Part shown: one piece after another, positions 49,500 through 60,977 of the stretch
Layout of the letters: each line of letters opens with the position of its first letter
Numbering within the stretch: position 1 is the stretch's first letter
Notes under the pieces: generated by a model
Database searches by the model: none
Told to the model about the DNA's origin: nothing
Seen by the model: the letters and a program-made list of their open reading frames with translations, nothing else
Program-made: the position numbers and the translations under genes
NCBI GenBank assembly: GCA_963682175.1
Contig: OY821772.1
Span: forward strand, 50,490,925-50,554,924
Direction of reading: 5' to 3'
DNA: 64,000 nucleotides
From: Triglochin maritima
Taxonomy: Eukaryota; Streptophyta; Magnoliopsida; Alismatales; Juncaginaceae

Positions 49500-50210
49500 C
49501 TTTATTTATGTCATAACACCCTTTGCCGTGCTCGTGCATAAATAATTAAAGAGTTTTAGTGATGATAGTCCGATCTGAAAATATTGACATAAACATAAAA
49601 TAGTACGAATAAATATGAAAACCCTATTAGTACTTAATGGAAGCTGACTAGCTCTAAGTATTTGGCTTCAAAAATTATGGTAGACAGATTCCATGGAGAG
49701 GTTTTTTTCAACAAAAAACAGAACATCTGAGATCACTAGACCGTGGATTGACGCAAATAATAGTGCCTTAACTGCTCTCACTCAAGTAAAATTCTCCACT
49801 CGTGCTTGCATAATTGCTTTCATTACTACAGTAACAAACTTAGTGTTAATTTCAATTAGCCTTGATGTGACACAAATGTAGGTATCTAAATAGATGAAGA
49901 ACGGATCGATGTTTCTAATGGTGGCCCTTAATTTGTCACCTATAACAACTTGTGACCTACTACAATAATGTGCCCATGTTGCTTTCTTGCTGTTGCCATA
50001 TCACCTTCACCTATTATCGATCTGTTGCCCCCCTCACCGTTCTAGTTTCTTGCCTACACTAATGCATCTCCAAAAAAGATAAAATACGTACAAAAAATGA
50101 TTCATAATTTCTCATGATCTAAGCCATGAATGAACCCCTACATCCAATACATATAATTGCCAAAGTGACACTGACACCACCCCCCTTATCCATAGATTGG
50201 GTCCTTATAC
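49500..50210. other. Spacer before the second MULE
   Basis: No supported gene. AT-rich with short open frames lacking homology. Confidence 0.5.
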
Positions 50211-50442
50211 ACGGACGCGGGCGTCACGAACGCGCCTTACGTGGACGTGTTGAGTCAACGTCCAGTCCGCAAAATTTCTCTTCACGTGCTTTGGTCTTCT
50301 TAAAAACGCCGGTTCTTTAGGTTGAACGATTCTTTTCCCAATACACAGATAGTGCAGACCCTAGGACAGCGTGCAGACCCTTTATTCGTGCAGAGTCCAG
50401 ACTTATCATAATAAAATATTGTTTTTAACTTTTAGGTTGGAT

Positions 50443-51015
50443 CAACTTAATCCAAACAGACACACAACATATTCCGAACAGACAGTCTTCTTATTCCGAA
50501 CAGACGCACAACTTAATCCGAACAGACAGACTTCTTATTCCGAACAGACACACAACTTAATCCGAACAGACACACAACATATTCCAAACAGACACACAAC
50601 ATATTCCGAACAGACACACAACTTAATCCGAACAGACACACAACTTAATCCGAACAGACACACAACATATTCCGAACAGACACACAACATATTCCGAACA
50701 GACAGACTACTTATTCCGAACAGACATACTTCTTATTCCGAACAGACACACAACTTAATCCGAACAGACACACAACATATTCCGAACAGACAGACTTCTT
50801 ATTCCGAACAGACGCACAATTTAATCCAAACAGACAGACTTCTTATTCCGAACAGAAAGACTTCTTATTCCGAACAGACAGACTTCTTATTCCGAACAGA
50901 CACACAACATATTCCGAACAGACAGACTTCTTATTCCGAACAGACGCACAACTTAATCCGAACAGACACACAACATATTCCGAACAGATAGACTTCTTAT
51001 TCCAAACTGACATAC
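50443..51015 (+). repeat. 22-nt tandem repeats, MULE 2, main array
   Basis: About 26 units of 22 nt, for example TTAATCCGAACAGACACACA and ATTCCGAACAGACAGACTTC. The core TCCGAACAGACA differs from the larger MULE core TCCGGACAGACA by one base. Two or three unit types alternate (cacacaac, cagacttctt), showing block amplification. A 206-codon open frame across it is a repeat artefact. Confidence 0.92.
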
Positions 51016-51500
51016 AACTGTTATACATGAAGAAAATGAAGAAGAATGTGATCATTCCTACATTTGTAAGGATGACTTTGGTCTTGTTTGTTGTATATGT
51101 GGAATTACACGCAAAAGCATAGAAAGTGTGTCTAGAAACGGAACAGAAAGTTTGTATTATTTATGTAGAAAGATTGTCTTATTTATGTAGAAAACTTGTC
51201 TTGTTTATGTAAAAAGTTTGTCCAGTTTATGTAAAATGTTTGTCCAGATTATGTTGAAAATTTGTGCAGAAATGGAACAGAAAGTATTCCGAACATACAC
51301 ACCACTTAATCCGAACAGACAGACTTCTTATTCCGAACAGACACACAACATATTCCGAACAGACTGACTTCTTATTCCGAACAGACATACAACTGCTGCA
51401 CATGAAGAAAATGAAGAAGAATGTGATCATTCCTACATTCTTAAGGATGACTTTGGTCTTGTTTGTTGTATATGTGGAATTATACGCAAAAGCATAGAAC
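51010..51500. repeat. Direct duplication of about 115 bp in MULE 2
   Basis: The segment at about 51,008-51,124, with gaagaatgtgatcattccta and gtatatgtggaatt, recurs at about 51,383-51,500 with few changes. Between them are short imperfect repeats of ttatgtagaaagtttgtc (51,140-51,260) and a second small field of 22-nt units (51,282-51,390). Confidence 0.85.
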
Positions 51501-51529
51501 TTTCTGATTGAACTTTTAACAGTAGAACA

Positions 51530-51763
51530 TCACGCCAAAATCCTCGGAAGCTTTGACACCATTGCATCTCGTTCCAGCACATTAACACTTGACCCAGAGG
51601 TAGCAAACAAACGGGTGTGATGCCTTTTCTTAACACAAAAACCACAAGAATCGGCATAAGCAACGTAAAATGTTTGGGCTTCTTCGAAAGAGGGGAAAAA
51701 CATCCCCTCCTTAGGAACGTTTGTCGGCTGCTCCACTTGGAAAGACACATGAACGATTTCCAT
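51530..51763 (-). pseudogene. Truncated first exon of FAR1-type transposase
   Basis: The first roughly 50 codons match the start of the transposase in the large MULE (FPSFEEAQTFYVAYADSCGF versus FPSFEEAKAFYVSYADSCGF), including the Val-Pro-Lys/Gln-Glu lead-in. After Val-Lys-Lys-Arg the similarity fades and the frame stops. The rest of the zinc-finger region, the catalytic core and the SWIM finger are missing. It is a relic showing that MULE 2 came from an autonomous relative. Confidence 0.85.
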
Positions 51764-52019
51764 CAAAGCATAGAGGTAGGACCACAGAAGAGAAATGAAG
51801 AAAAAGGAAGACGCATGTTGAGATTTATAACAAGTCTCCTGTGCTGTGTAGGAGAGCCAAAATGTTCATGGAAAATGAGTGATTTGAGACGCATTAATGA
51901 GGGATGGAGGGATGTAGACATTTGTACGAAACGAGGAATAAAATAAAAAATAAACTTTTTCTGTGGAGACTGCCAACTCAAACGCGTCTGCTGACTGGGC
52001 TGACCACACAGTGTACTTG

Positions 52020-52195
52020 TTGTCCGGAATAAGTGTATTTGTTGTCCGGTTTAAGAATAAAGTGTGTCCAGAAACGGAACATAAAGTTTGCAGTCCGGAA
52101 TAAGTGGACTTGTTGTCCAGAATAAGTGTATTTGCTGTCCGGAATAAGTGTATTTGCAGTCCGGAATAAGTGTATTTGCAGTCCGGAATAATATA
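52020..52195 (-). repeat. TGTCCGGAATAAGTGTATTT repeats, MULE 2
   Basis: About six units with the core GTCCGGAATAAGTG, opposite in orientation to the main array of this element and similar to the cores at 35,390-35,470 in the large MULE. In both elements they lie upstream of the FAR1-type exon. Confidence 0.85.
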
Positions 52196-52270
52196 TGGCT
52201 TCATTATTGTCGGAATAAACGAATCAATATATGGAATGCAATAATATGATGTCGAAACAAAAAAACGTCC

Positions 52271-52325
52271 GCAAAGCGAGCGAACAGAGGGAGCGCTCGC
52301 TTTGCGGGGGGGGGGGGGGGGGGGG
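52271..52325. repeat. 12-bp perfect hairpin followed by G20
   Basis: GCAAAGCGAGCG (52,271-52,282) pairs perfectly with CGCTCGCTTTGC (52,294-52,305) across an 11-base loop. The next base starts an uninterrupted run of 20 G (52,306-52,325), followed by GC-rich DNA. It lies inside MULE 2. The exact G-run length is prone to assembly error. Confidence 0.9.
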
Positions 52326-52529
52326 ACTCACGTCCCCCGCAGGGGCTGCCGCCCCCTGCCACCCCCGCACAAACTCAACAAATCTCCCACTGTATATTTT
52401 ACCCCACAAGAATTACGTTTAGGAAAAAAATAGCATCTCAGATTTCCATTACAAACACAAACACACACAAATTACAAAAATAATATATATTTTCCCAGTA
52501 AATCGGAAAGAAGATGTAAGACTTAAACA

Positions 52530-52800
52530 TGACTGTCTCATTCACGCTGCTTACGTTGTCAAGAACCTTCGGAGTCGGCATCAGACGCTTCTTCGACGTA
52601 ATATCTTACTCGAAATGGTGATTTATTACGGAGAGATGTACAACATAAACCGAACAGACGTAAGTCTTCACCACGGAGCGTTGACAAGAACATCGGGAAG
52701 TCTTCGCACCGTCTCATTCACGCTGCTTACGTTGTGAAGAATCCTGGGAGTCGGCATCAGACGCTTCTTCGAAATGGTGATTTATTCTGGAGAGAAAGAA
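52530..52800. repeat. Duplicated block near the right end of MULE 2
   Basis: The sequence containing gtctcattcacgctgcttac, gagtcggcatcagacgcttc and gaaatggtgatttatt occurs at about 52,534-52,635 and again at about 52,706-52,795. The second copy encodes on the minus strand EEASDADSQDSSQRKQRE before a stop, so this may be a remnant of a MULE gene tail; that is only a guess. Confidence 0.75.
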
Positions 52801-53104
52801 TGAAGAAGAAAGAAAGAGTGTCATCATATTTGTATTTGGGTGGAGAGAGAAAACGTGCTGAGTTGAAACGCATTTAATGTGATTTGAGTGGACATCAGGA
52901 AGAAAAAACAAAAAAACATTCATGCTTTGGCCACGTAAGGGCTGACATGGATGTCCACGTAGAACGCGTCCGTGACGCGCTGCGTTCAACAAACATTTCC
53001 CTTTTTAAAAATATCAAAACGCGCGAAGAGAAATTTCGCTGACTGGACGCTGACTCAAAGAAAAATATCTGAACTGTACAGATCCACGTAAGGCGCGTCC
53101 GTGA

Positions 53105-53171
53105 CCCTAAACCCTAAACCCTAAACCCAAAACCCTAAACCCTAAACCCTAAACACTAAACCCTAAACCCC
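53105..53171. repeat. Interstitial telomere-like repeat (CCCTAAA)n
   Basis: About nine consecutive CCCTAAA units, with single-base variants in two (cccaaaa, cactaaa). It starts directly where the right MULE end gtccgtgac finishes and is followed by a GC-rich cgcccgggcgcccgg. This is the Arabidopsis-type plant telomere repeat at an internal site. Confidence 0.93.
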
Positions 53172-54275
53172 GCCCGGGCGCCCGGACGTTGTTATTTGTG
53201 CTCTAAAATTTGAGAGATAGAGATTGCTGGTGGTGTCAAGGTATGTAATTTTTGGATTTTTGTTCTTTTCTAAATTTTTTTGGGGTGTTTCTGTGTTGGA
53301 CATTCTCCAAGCTTATTGTGAGATTTCTTAATTTTTAAAGAAAAATCCAAAGTTTTTTTAATCTTTAATCTTGGATCTAAGTGTTCTTTAAGTGAAAATG
53401 AGGTCCACAGAACCGTTTCATTGAATGTGTAAAATGAAAATGGCATTCTTGTTATGTTTAATAAATACAGTACCACATCTCTTTTTTTCTCCTCATCTTT
53501 TGCCAAATAATTTTTTTATCCTTATATTTTTCTAATTTCTTTTTTTGATGATCATGTCAAAAACAAAAATCATGATTTTATTACATGTTTATAAATGATT
53601 TCTTTATGATTGGGTTAAACCACTTTGACCATCGATTCGACAGTACGCAATGTGGATGAGTTGGTCCAACTCTCGCTTCACAGGTTGCATACGTAATGCT
53701 GATGTCACAAACAGATCAGTTAAACTAAAATCGGAGTTTCACACGTTCAACTATTGGTTCGATTTTTAGAACCTTGATTACTACGCAGTTGATAATTTTC
53801 TAACCGTGATCATAATGTTGTAATAATTGAGATTGAAGATTGAACTCTTATCTATAATAGTGAGTTACATATTAGTGTTCAATTGGAGTATATTTTGTTC
53901 CCTTAAAAGGTTAATTTTCAATCTGACATGACTCAATTGGTTGCCATGAGATTATTTGGATTTTATTATCCTCCTCCTCTCAAGACTTGTGTGTTTAATT
54001 CGTTCAGTTAAATAATTAAAAATTTACAATTAAAAAAATTAAATTGAAAACGCAATCCCAAGTTCCCAACATCCGGGGCCAATCTTAACTATCAAATATT
54101 GGGCCCTGTCGGCCCATTGAGGCCCATATTGGAAATCTCCAAGTTAAATCCCACCGTCAAGGCTGGCCCACCATCCCCACTAAATCCCAAAGCAAACCCA
54201 AAACCCTCAAAACCTCCATCTCCGCGGGGGGAAGACGTCGACCTCGACCTGCAACTCGAATTCGAATCCACAACG
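53172..54275. other. TRM6 upstream region
   Basis: AT-rich intergenic DNA, changing to a GC-richer promoter and leader from about 54,060. A plus-strand frame is open from 54,099, ahead of the chosen start, but that part is Pro-rich without TRM6 similarity. Confidence 0.5.
54099..54127 (+). promoter_or_regulatory. Site II (TGGGCC/GGCCCA) cluster, TRM6 promoter
   Basis: TGGGCC at 54,100 and GGCCCA at 54,111 and 54,121 form a tight cluster about 150-175 bp before the ATG. A further GGCCCA lies near 54,165. Site II elements bound by TCP factors are typical of plant translation and housekeeping genes, which suits a tRNA-modification gene. Confidence 0.65.
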
Positions 54276-57200
54276 ATGGAGTCCGCAACAGACCAGAACG
54301 GCACAAACCCCAACTCCAACTCCAACCCCAACCCCAACGGCGGGCGAATCACGTGGGAAGGCTGCAACGTTCTCCTCGACATCAACGACGGCGATCGCCT
54401 TGTCTTCTCCCGTCTCTCCACCAACGCTACCGTGAAGATCGGAGACAAGAAGCTCCCCTTGAGTCCCCTCGTCGGCCGCCCCTTCGGGTCCCTCTTCCAG
54501 GTCCAGGTCGGCCCCGACGGCCCCTACCTGGCACCGGCTCGAGGTAGACTCTCTGTTTGAGTCGCGATCGAAGGGGAAGTCTAGATTGTGAGTTTGGTTT
54601 TTGGTTTGGTTGTGTAGGTGAGGATTTGAAGGGGAACAAGGAGAATGGATCCGCGAGGGAGGAATGCTCGAAGGATAATCGGGCGTTGGTCGATAATAAT
54701 TCCGCACAAGGGCTCTCCGGTGACGACATCGAGGCCATGAGAAGGTTGGTTGGTGGGATATCCTTCCATAGATTTCTTCCTTTGTTAAATTAAATGTTGA
54801 TTACGTGTTTCTGAATTGTGCTTTTTTGGTATGAATAAATTTCATTTTATGTGTATTTGTTGGTATGCATTGGAACGATTTGTGGAATCGTACTATCTAA
54901 TTACTTCTGGGCGTTGTGGATGTTAGTTTTTAAGCTTAGATGATCAACCGTAGTCTTTGGAATTTCACCAGTTGAATAGTTTTATAAAGTTGTCACAGGT
55001 CTTTGTTTATTGTGATCCCATTGTTGCTCTTTAGGGGTTTTATTGGTAAAATAACTATACATTAGATGACCAGGTAGTTACTTCATTTCACTTTGCACTG
55101 ATTCGTTAAATTTCAACAAACTGTCTGGGTCTTGCACTAGAAGTCTAGAAAGCATGCGGTACAACTATGTTTGTCAAATGAGGCTCGATATTTTCGGTGT
55201 GATAATCACATTTTTTAGATCAACGATGGGTACATGAAACTGCACCGCTTTCACTTGTAACTATTTCCCGTGGGCCATCTTAAATTTTGCTTGATTGCAT
55301 AAGTTATCGTAGAGTAATTTTTAGGGTTAATTATAATTTGCTTCCGTGAACTATACTCTGATTTAATTTTGTAATACTTATGCTTTGATTTAATTTTGTA
55401 ATACTTTGCCCCCTCCTCCTGTCTCAAATTTAAGAATCCGTTATTTTAGCACATATTCGTCTTTTTTTAATTTTTTGTGTTATTTGCCTAAAACACTCAT
55501 AATCCTAACTTTATTTTAAAGTTTATATCGCATCAGATGTCTTATTTGGTTGGAATTTGACATGAATTCGATCAGACATAAATTCGAACAAGATTTAACC
55601 TCCAAATTGATCTGAACTTTAACATAAAATTAGGACTATGAAGTGTATTAGGCATACAACGCAAAAAAATTGAAAAATAACGGCGATTATATGGAAAAAT
55701 AATAAATTCTTATAGTTCAATGAGGCAAAGTGTTTCAAAACGGAAGTATAAGAGGGTTGATTGTCTCCTTTTAAAGTTCAGGGGGGACAAACTGTAATTA
55801 ATCCTAATTTTTATCTTAAGAAATATCCTTATCATTTGTTGTTGGATCAAGTTTAAACCATGTTCCATGGTTTTACATACATAGATACACAAGTACACAA
55901 CCCAACATCTTAGAAAATGCATGTTAGGTGTTTCCATGATAAGAAAACCATTTTTTTTTGTTTCCTTGTGATTTGGTAATATAATTTCACACACATAACC
56001 GTAAAAAATGGATTATCATGTAAAATTACATTGATTTAGTTTTCTCTGTGCTGCAGGGAAGGTGCAACAGGTAGTGAAATAATTGAAGCTCTAATAGCCA
56101 ACAGTGCAACATTTGAAAACAAAACAGTTCAGTCACAGGTAGATTTTACAAGATTGCTGCTTTACTTTCAGTGGGATATAATCATTTTACTGATGCCACA
56201 CGAGTTTGTAGGAGAAATATATACTCAGGAAGCAAAAGAAATATGCACCAAAAATTCTTCTTAGACGTCCTTTTACTCGAAGGTGAATTTGTTGCTAAAA
56301 TGTTATGTGTTTTTTTCTTCATTCTATTTATGACAAATTAAAAAGTAATGCATGATGAAAGATAAATAGCATGTTTAATTATTTCTTAATGAAGGGTGTA
56401 TAGTTATTTATGGCTTGTTTTGTTTTTCAACTGTGCAAAAAAGACGTTGCGAATAGGTTGTTTGCAACTTAACAAACTAATTTCTGGGGTTTTGATTTTC
56501 TCTTTTAGTATGCAAGGCATGTATGGTGGTTCTTGAGCTTAAGCTGGTGATCTTACACTTCACATGTGTAATATTTATTCTTATCAATGTAATGGGATCA
56601 TTAGATTTAAGATCTTATTTTTCTACATATGTCTTAGTTCCCTTATGTTTTGCCTAGGATTTGTCTGATTTGCTCACTTGTGATGGTTACATAATCTTAA
56701 AAGTTATATTTTCTCTTGTTGTGATTTTCCCTATGTTGACCTTGCTTTGAATTGGTGTGCTGCTTTGATATGCTATTTCTTTTTTTCCTTTGTCCAGTAT
56801 ATGTGAAGCATACTTCCAAAAGCACCCGACTCGGATAGGGTAAGAGTTTTTAGCTTTACCTTCTTATTAGTTTATTGTTTTTACCTTAGTTTTATTCATG
56901 ATAACAGTTCATCTTCATGGCTTTTCCTGTATCTTGGGATCCTAAAAGTTTGTTGAGGGATTTGCAATTGAACTTTTCTGGGAATAGGTGACACTATAAT
57001 GCAGTTTCTGGAGTGCTTGCTTGTAGCTTTCAACTTCAGTGAATGTGTTATTTAACAATTTTCACTTCGAATCCCTTGATCTACAAAAAACCCAAAACTG
57101 TGAGAGTAACTAGTGTGAGAATCCTTTGATCAGGATATATGACATTTTGGCATTATATATGAACTTACTAATTAAATTTTTAAGAAGCCAAGGTTTCAGC

Positions 57201-60200
57201 TTGTTAAGATACCTGAACAACTGAATTCGTAATGACTGAAAAGGTCTAGATGGAAGGCATTGAATGTAACTATGATGTCCAAGTTCGTTGTCATTGCTTT
57301 TTTTAGTTTTCATAAGACTGTGCCATAACTTGATGCTTATGAATTTTGATTATTTTCTTAATTTGCACTTTGGGACCATTTTGCCAATTCGGAAAGGTCA
57401 CCTATCCCTCCTACCATTTCCTCCCATTTTGCCAATTCGGAAAGGTCACATAAGACTGTTGAACAAGTCTAGAATTTTTCTCGTATACCTGCTATTTGAG
57501 AATATACCATAAAGGGACCATGTTGCATGGTATTATTTGTTTACTGATAAAATTTGCACCATCCTACCATAATAATCGATTTTTTAATAAAAAAACTTCA
57601 TATTCTTATTGTGTTCTCGCACAACAGTTCTATACTATATGGGCATTTTATGGTATTTACATATGACTAGATAACTAGATAGGTAGGTTGTAGAAGGATA
57701 TACATAGTTTAAGAGATTTTTTTCAGTTGCAGATGATAGTTGATTATATGTACAAGCTAAGTGCTCTTTAGAAGGTAAATGATTCTAACAGGCCAATCTG
57801 AAGAAAGTGGGTCACAAGTGTACAAAATGGTGGTTGGCTTAGGTCATCTTTCCTATGTACTGTAAATTTTGCTGTAAAATCTGACACTAAATCATTCATT
57901 AAATATGTCATTTTTTTCTTAATTCAGGCATGAGTTGGTTAAAATGCCTTCACTTTTTTTTTGTACCACGTGTTATGGGTTTGTCTGATTTCAGGTACTT
58001 GCGTGTAGATACTCTCTCACTCCTTTCTATGGCCAACATTAGTGCATATTCACATGTCCTTTTGGTGGATAAGATTGAAGGAATTCTCACTGGAGCAGTA
58101 GCAGAACGTCTGGGAAGTATGTCCATTTCTTATCTTGAGGCACACATTTATGTCTTGAAAAACCTGTAGGTTTATTTGAGAACTTGTCTTTTGGTTGGTA
58201 ATGTTAGTAAATGTTTTGTTTGGTCAATGCTGAACCCATCAGCGAACAGATTTTAATGTCTCAAATCTTTGTTGTGATGGGTGGTGACAATTTGTATATT
58301 TTACTTAAATTTGATCATGGTAAGATATGTTTTAACATGCACTGGCACTGGCAATATATGCTCTACATACTTTGGTGCAAAGCCATATCCGTTGAACATA
58401 GTAAAGATATTTAACTTCAACGATGATATCTGCAGCAGGTAATAACTGAAATTTCCTTTTACACACTAGAATGTGATTTTGTCTTCGGCAATGGTTTTCT
58501 GTCCTATTCATCAAAAATTTGCAACAACAAAACCTTTAGTTCAAACTAATTGGGGACTTAAGCCAAAACAGCTTGTAATTTTGTAGCTTCGTGTATAATG
58601 TTGACAATTACCTTACCTAGATTAGTTTACGGATTAGATCAGTTAATGAGAAACACCAGTATTTTCGATTTAAAAAAAGAAGAGAAACACCAGTATCTAT
58701 CTGGACAGTAAAAATGTGTTTTTTTTGGGTAACTGGATGAAACTTAACTGTGTCATTTTACTCTGATTTTTTACATTTTATGTCTAACGAACTGAAGAAG
58801 GAACAGTAGTTTGGTCAGCAGAATATTCGTTCTAATGCTGGCCTACTTGATGATAGCACTCTTCTTGTTTGGGCATCGTCCTTCCTCTCAAATGATACTA
58901 AAATTTCCTCTCTCATAAAATCACCATATAATCCCAAATCAACCTTTTTGTGATGTTATGTGTTGATTAAGTAGATTTTGTTTTAATTATCCTTCTTCGA
59001 AACTTAACAGAAGGTTTTAGAGTTATATTGTGTCACGCATAGTTTATACTTTCCATTGTGTTTTCACGTTTGATTCATTTTCATCTCAATAAATATGTCC
59101 TTGATTTAAGAACTAATATATTTCACTGATGGAACAAAAGAACTTATATATTTTATTATATGATCTTTTTCCTTTCTGCAGAATCTTACAAGCACCATTA
59201 TCTATTCTTTCTGCTGGTCAAGGTGAGAATCATTCACAATGTATGGAAACAGAAGAGAATTCTGATGAAGCATGCTTATCAAGGGAACCCATCTCATCTG
59301 GTAATTCCATGACTTCTTTGAAGGAATTTCTACCGGAAAAAGGCTAGTCCTGATAGTCTAGAGGAATCTTCCGTTGGTTGCCAAGAAGAGTCACAAGTAA
59401 ACAAACCATCATGTTCTCCGAGAGTTCAAAAACCTGTCACTCCTGGTAGAGAGGCTTCTGCAGACATCATTAATTTATGGAAAGAGAGGGGATTTACGGG
59501 GTACACTATACCGGCTGCTTGTAATTTTTTTTCATCATCATTGTATAATTTGACTGATTTCTAATAACTTTCAAACTTATATTTGTAGTCTAATTATTGC
59601 TGCTCCGGAGATGGATACTGAGATAATAATTCAAGAGCTTCTACCACTGTTAGCCTATTCTGCACCATTTACAATTTATCATCAATATCTTCAGGTGATC
59701 CTTCACTTGACCAATATGATCATTCAGTAAACTAGACATTAGAGTGCCATTATGAATCGGAAGTTGATATTACCCAGATGAGATGATTATGACCAGGAGA
59801 ATTTCACATGTTTATCATTTTTTAATTTTCATGAGTGCCACATATACTATAGAATAGAATGTATTCTTAACCTGTAAATTATATATGTTTTGTGCTTCTA
59901 TTAAGAATTAGAGGTTGGGGTGTTGGACTGTTGGGCCATATGAAATCTGCACATTTCTCAATTTATCTCAGAAATTTGGTGTTCTTTACACTGCAAGCCT
60001 TCTTTTATGAAGTTTTATGTGGAGATGGTATATCACTTATTTAATATTTTCATCAATGCAGCCTCTTGCGACATGCATGCATAAATTACAGACTGCTAAA
60101 GTAGTCATTGGTCTACAAATTACAGAGCCTTGGCTGCGTGAATATCAGGTTATTTATTAATAGATATTGTTTTCAGTATTCATCATCTTTAACTAAATAA

Positions 60201-60977
60201 CACTTTGGTTTAAAATTTATTCAAATGTATTGTAGTTTTGTTTCTTAAATCAATGTATGTTGGGAGGTCCAACCACTTACATTCCACATCCAAAAATTTA
60301 GGCAGAGCCGCAGAGGTGTTTCAAGAATGAACCTCTCTAGAGTCTACTACTAATTTTGAATATACGCAATATCATCATCAAAAGGTATATTTCAATAATA
60401 AGCACTTTACCCCTAGAGCTACAATTCAGTTATCCAAAGTGGCAACAGTAATACACTCTTGGTCCTTTTCCAGTTGGTGTTACTTCTGGATGTGGCAAAC
60501 TAAAAGGAGAGTGTACTTATTCAGCAGGTCTCTTTTGGTGATAATTGTTGGGAAAGGGCTTGGGGGGATGTCATTTTTTTGTAGTGTCTACTGTCTAGTT
60601 GTCTACATGTAATGTTCCATGTTTTTTGCTTCTAATTCTTCTAGAGAGAAGAGGTTACAATGCCATCTTGGATCTTTGCTTTCACAACCGTTAGTTGGTT
60701 CTCCTATATGCTACCTAATTCTTTTTCATTCATTGATTCATACTTGTGCAGATATCATATTTTGCCTCATTCGTTCTATATATAGAGTTTAAGAGATCCA
60801 TACCGTGAAACAATTTTAAACAAATTCATGGAAGAACCCAGGCCATAGTTCTGATCAATGTTGTTTTTCATGAATCTGCAGGTTCTTCCATCTCGCACTC
60901 ATCCCCACATGCAGATGAGCTCATCTGGTGGTTATATTCTAAGTGGTATCAAGACATGCACCAATGGGGCCTCCTAG
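54276..60977 (+). pseudogene. TRM6: TRM6/GCD10-like tRNA m1A58 methyltransferase subunit, disrupted
   Basis: TRM6 is the non-catalytic partner of TRM61 that binds tRNA for N1-methylation of A58 in the nucleus. Exons: 54276-54543, 54618-54744, 56057-56138, 56212-56282, 56798-56839, 57995-58116, 58339-58438, 59182-59500, 59589-59694, 60062-60148, 60882-60977, about 472 residues if intact. Matching blocks: ITWEGCNVLLDINDGDRLVF, DNRALVDNNSAQ, EALIANSATF, KQKKYAPKILLRRPF, SMANISAYSHVLLVD, VAERLG, LPLLAYSAPFTIYHQYLQPL, ITEPWLREYQVLPSRTHPHM. Two faults: the acceptor of exon 7 reads AT instead of AG (58,337-58,338) although its phases fit on both sides, and exon 8 has one extra base near 59,340, giving a stop at 59,345. 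All other junctions are clean. It may be a young pseudogene, or a working gene with errors in this assembly. The symbol is given for the family. Confidence 0.82.

Larger units (their letters stand above)
50221..53106. mobile_element. Deletion-derivative MULE related to the 27-36 kb element
   Basis: A 2.9-kb element. The left end carries cgtcacgaacgcgccttac, then gagtcaacgtccagtc and aaatttctcttc. The right end has the same blocks inverted, ending gtccgtgacc, with about 20 extra bases between blocks. A further TIR-like block at 52,930-52,985 suggests rearrangement or nesting near the right end. Inside are two fields of the 22-nt repeat, a fragment of the FAR1-type first exon and several local duplications. 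Transposase core and protease are absent, so it would need proteins from elsewhere to move. Confidence 0.78.

Noticed and set aside
50371..50991. 206-codon frame of TDTQHIPNR-type repeats
   Set aside because: Translation of the MULE 2 tandem array.
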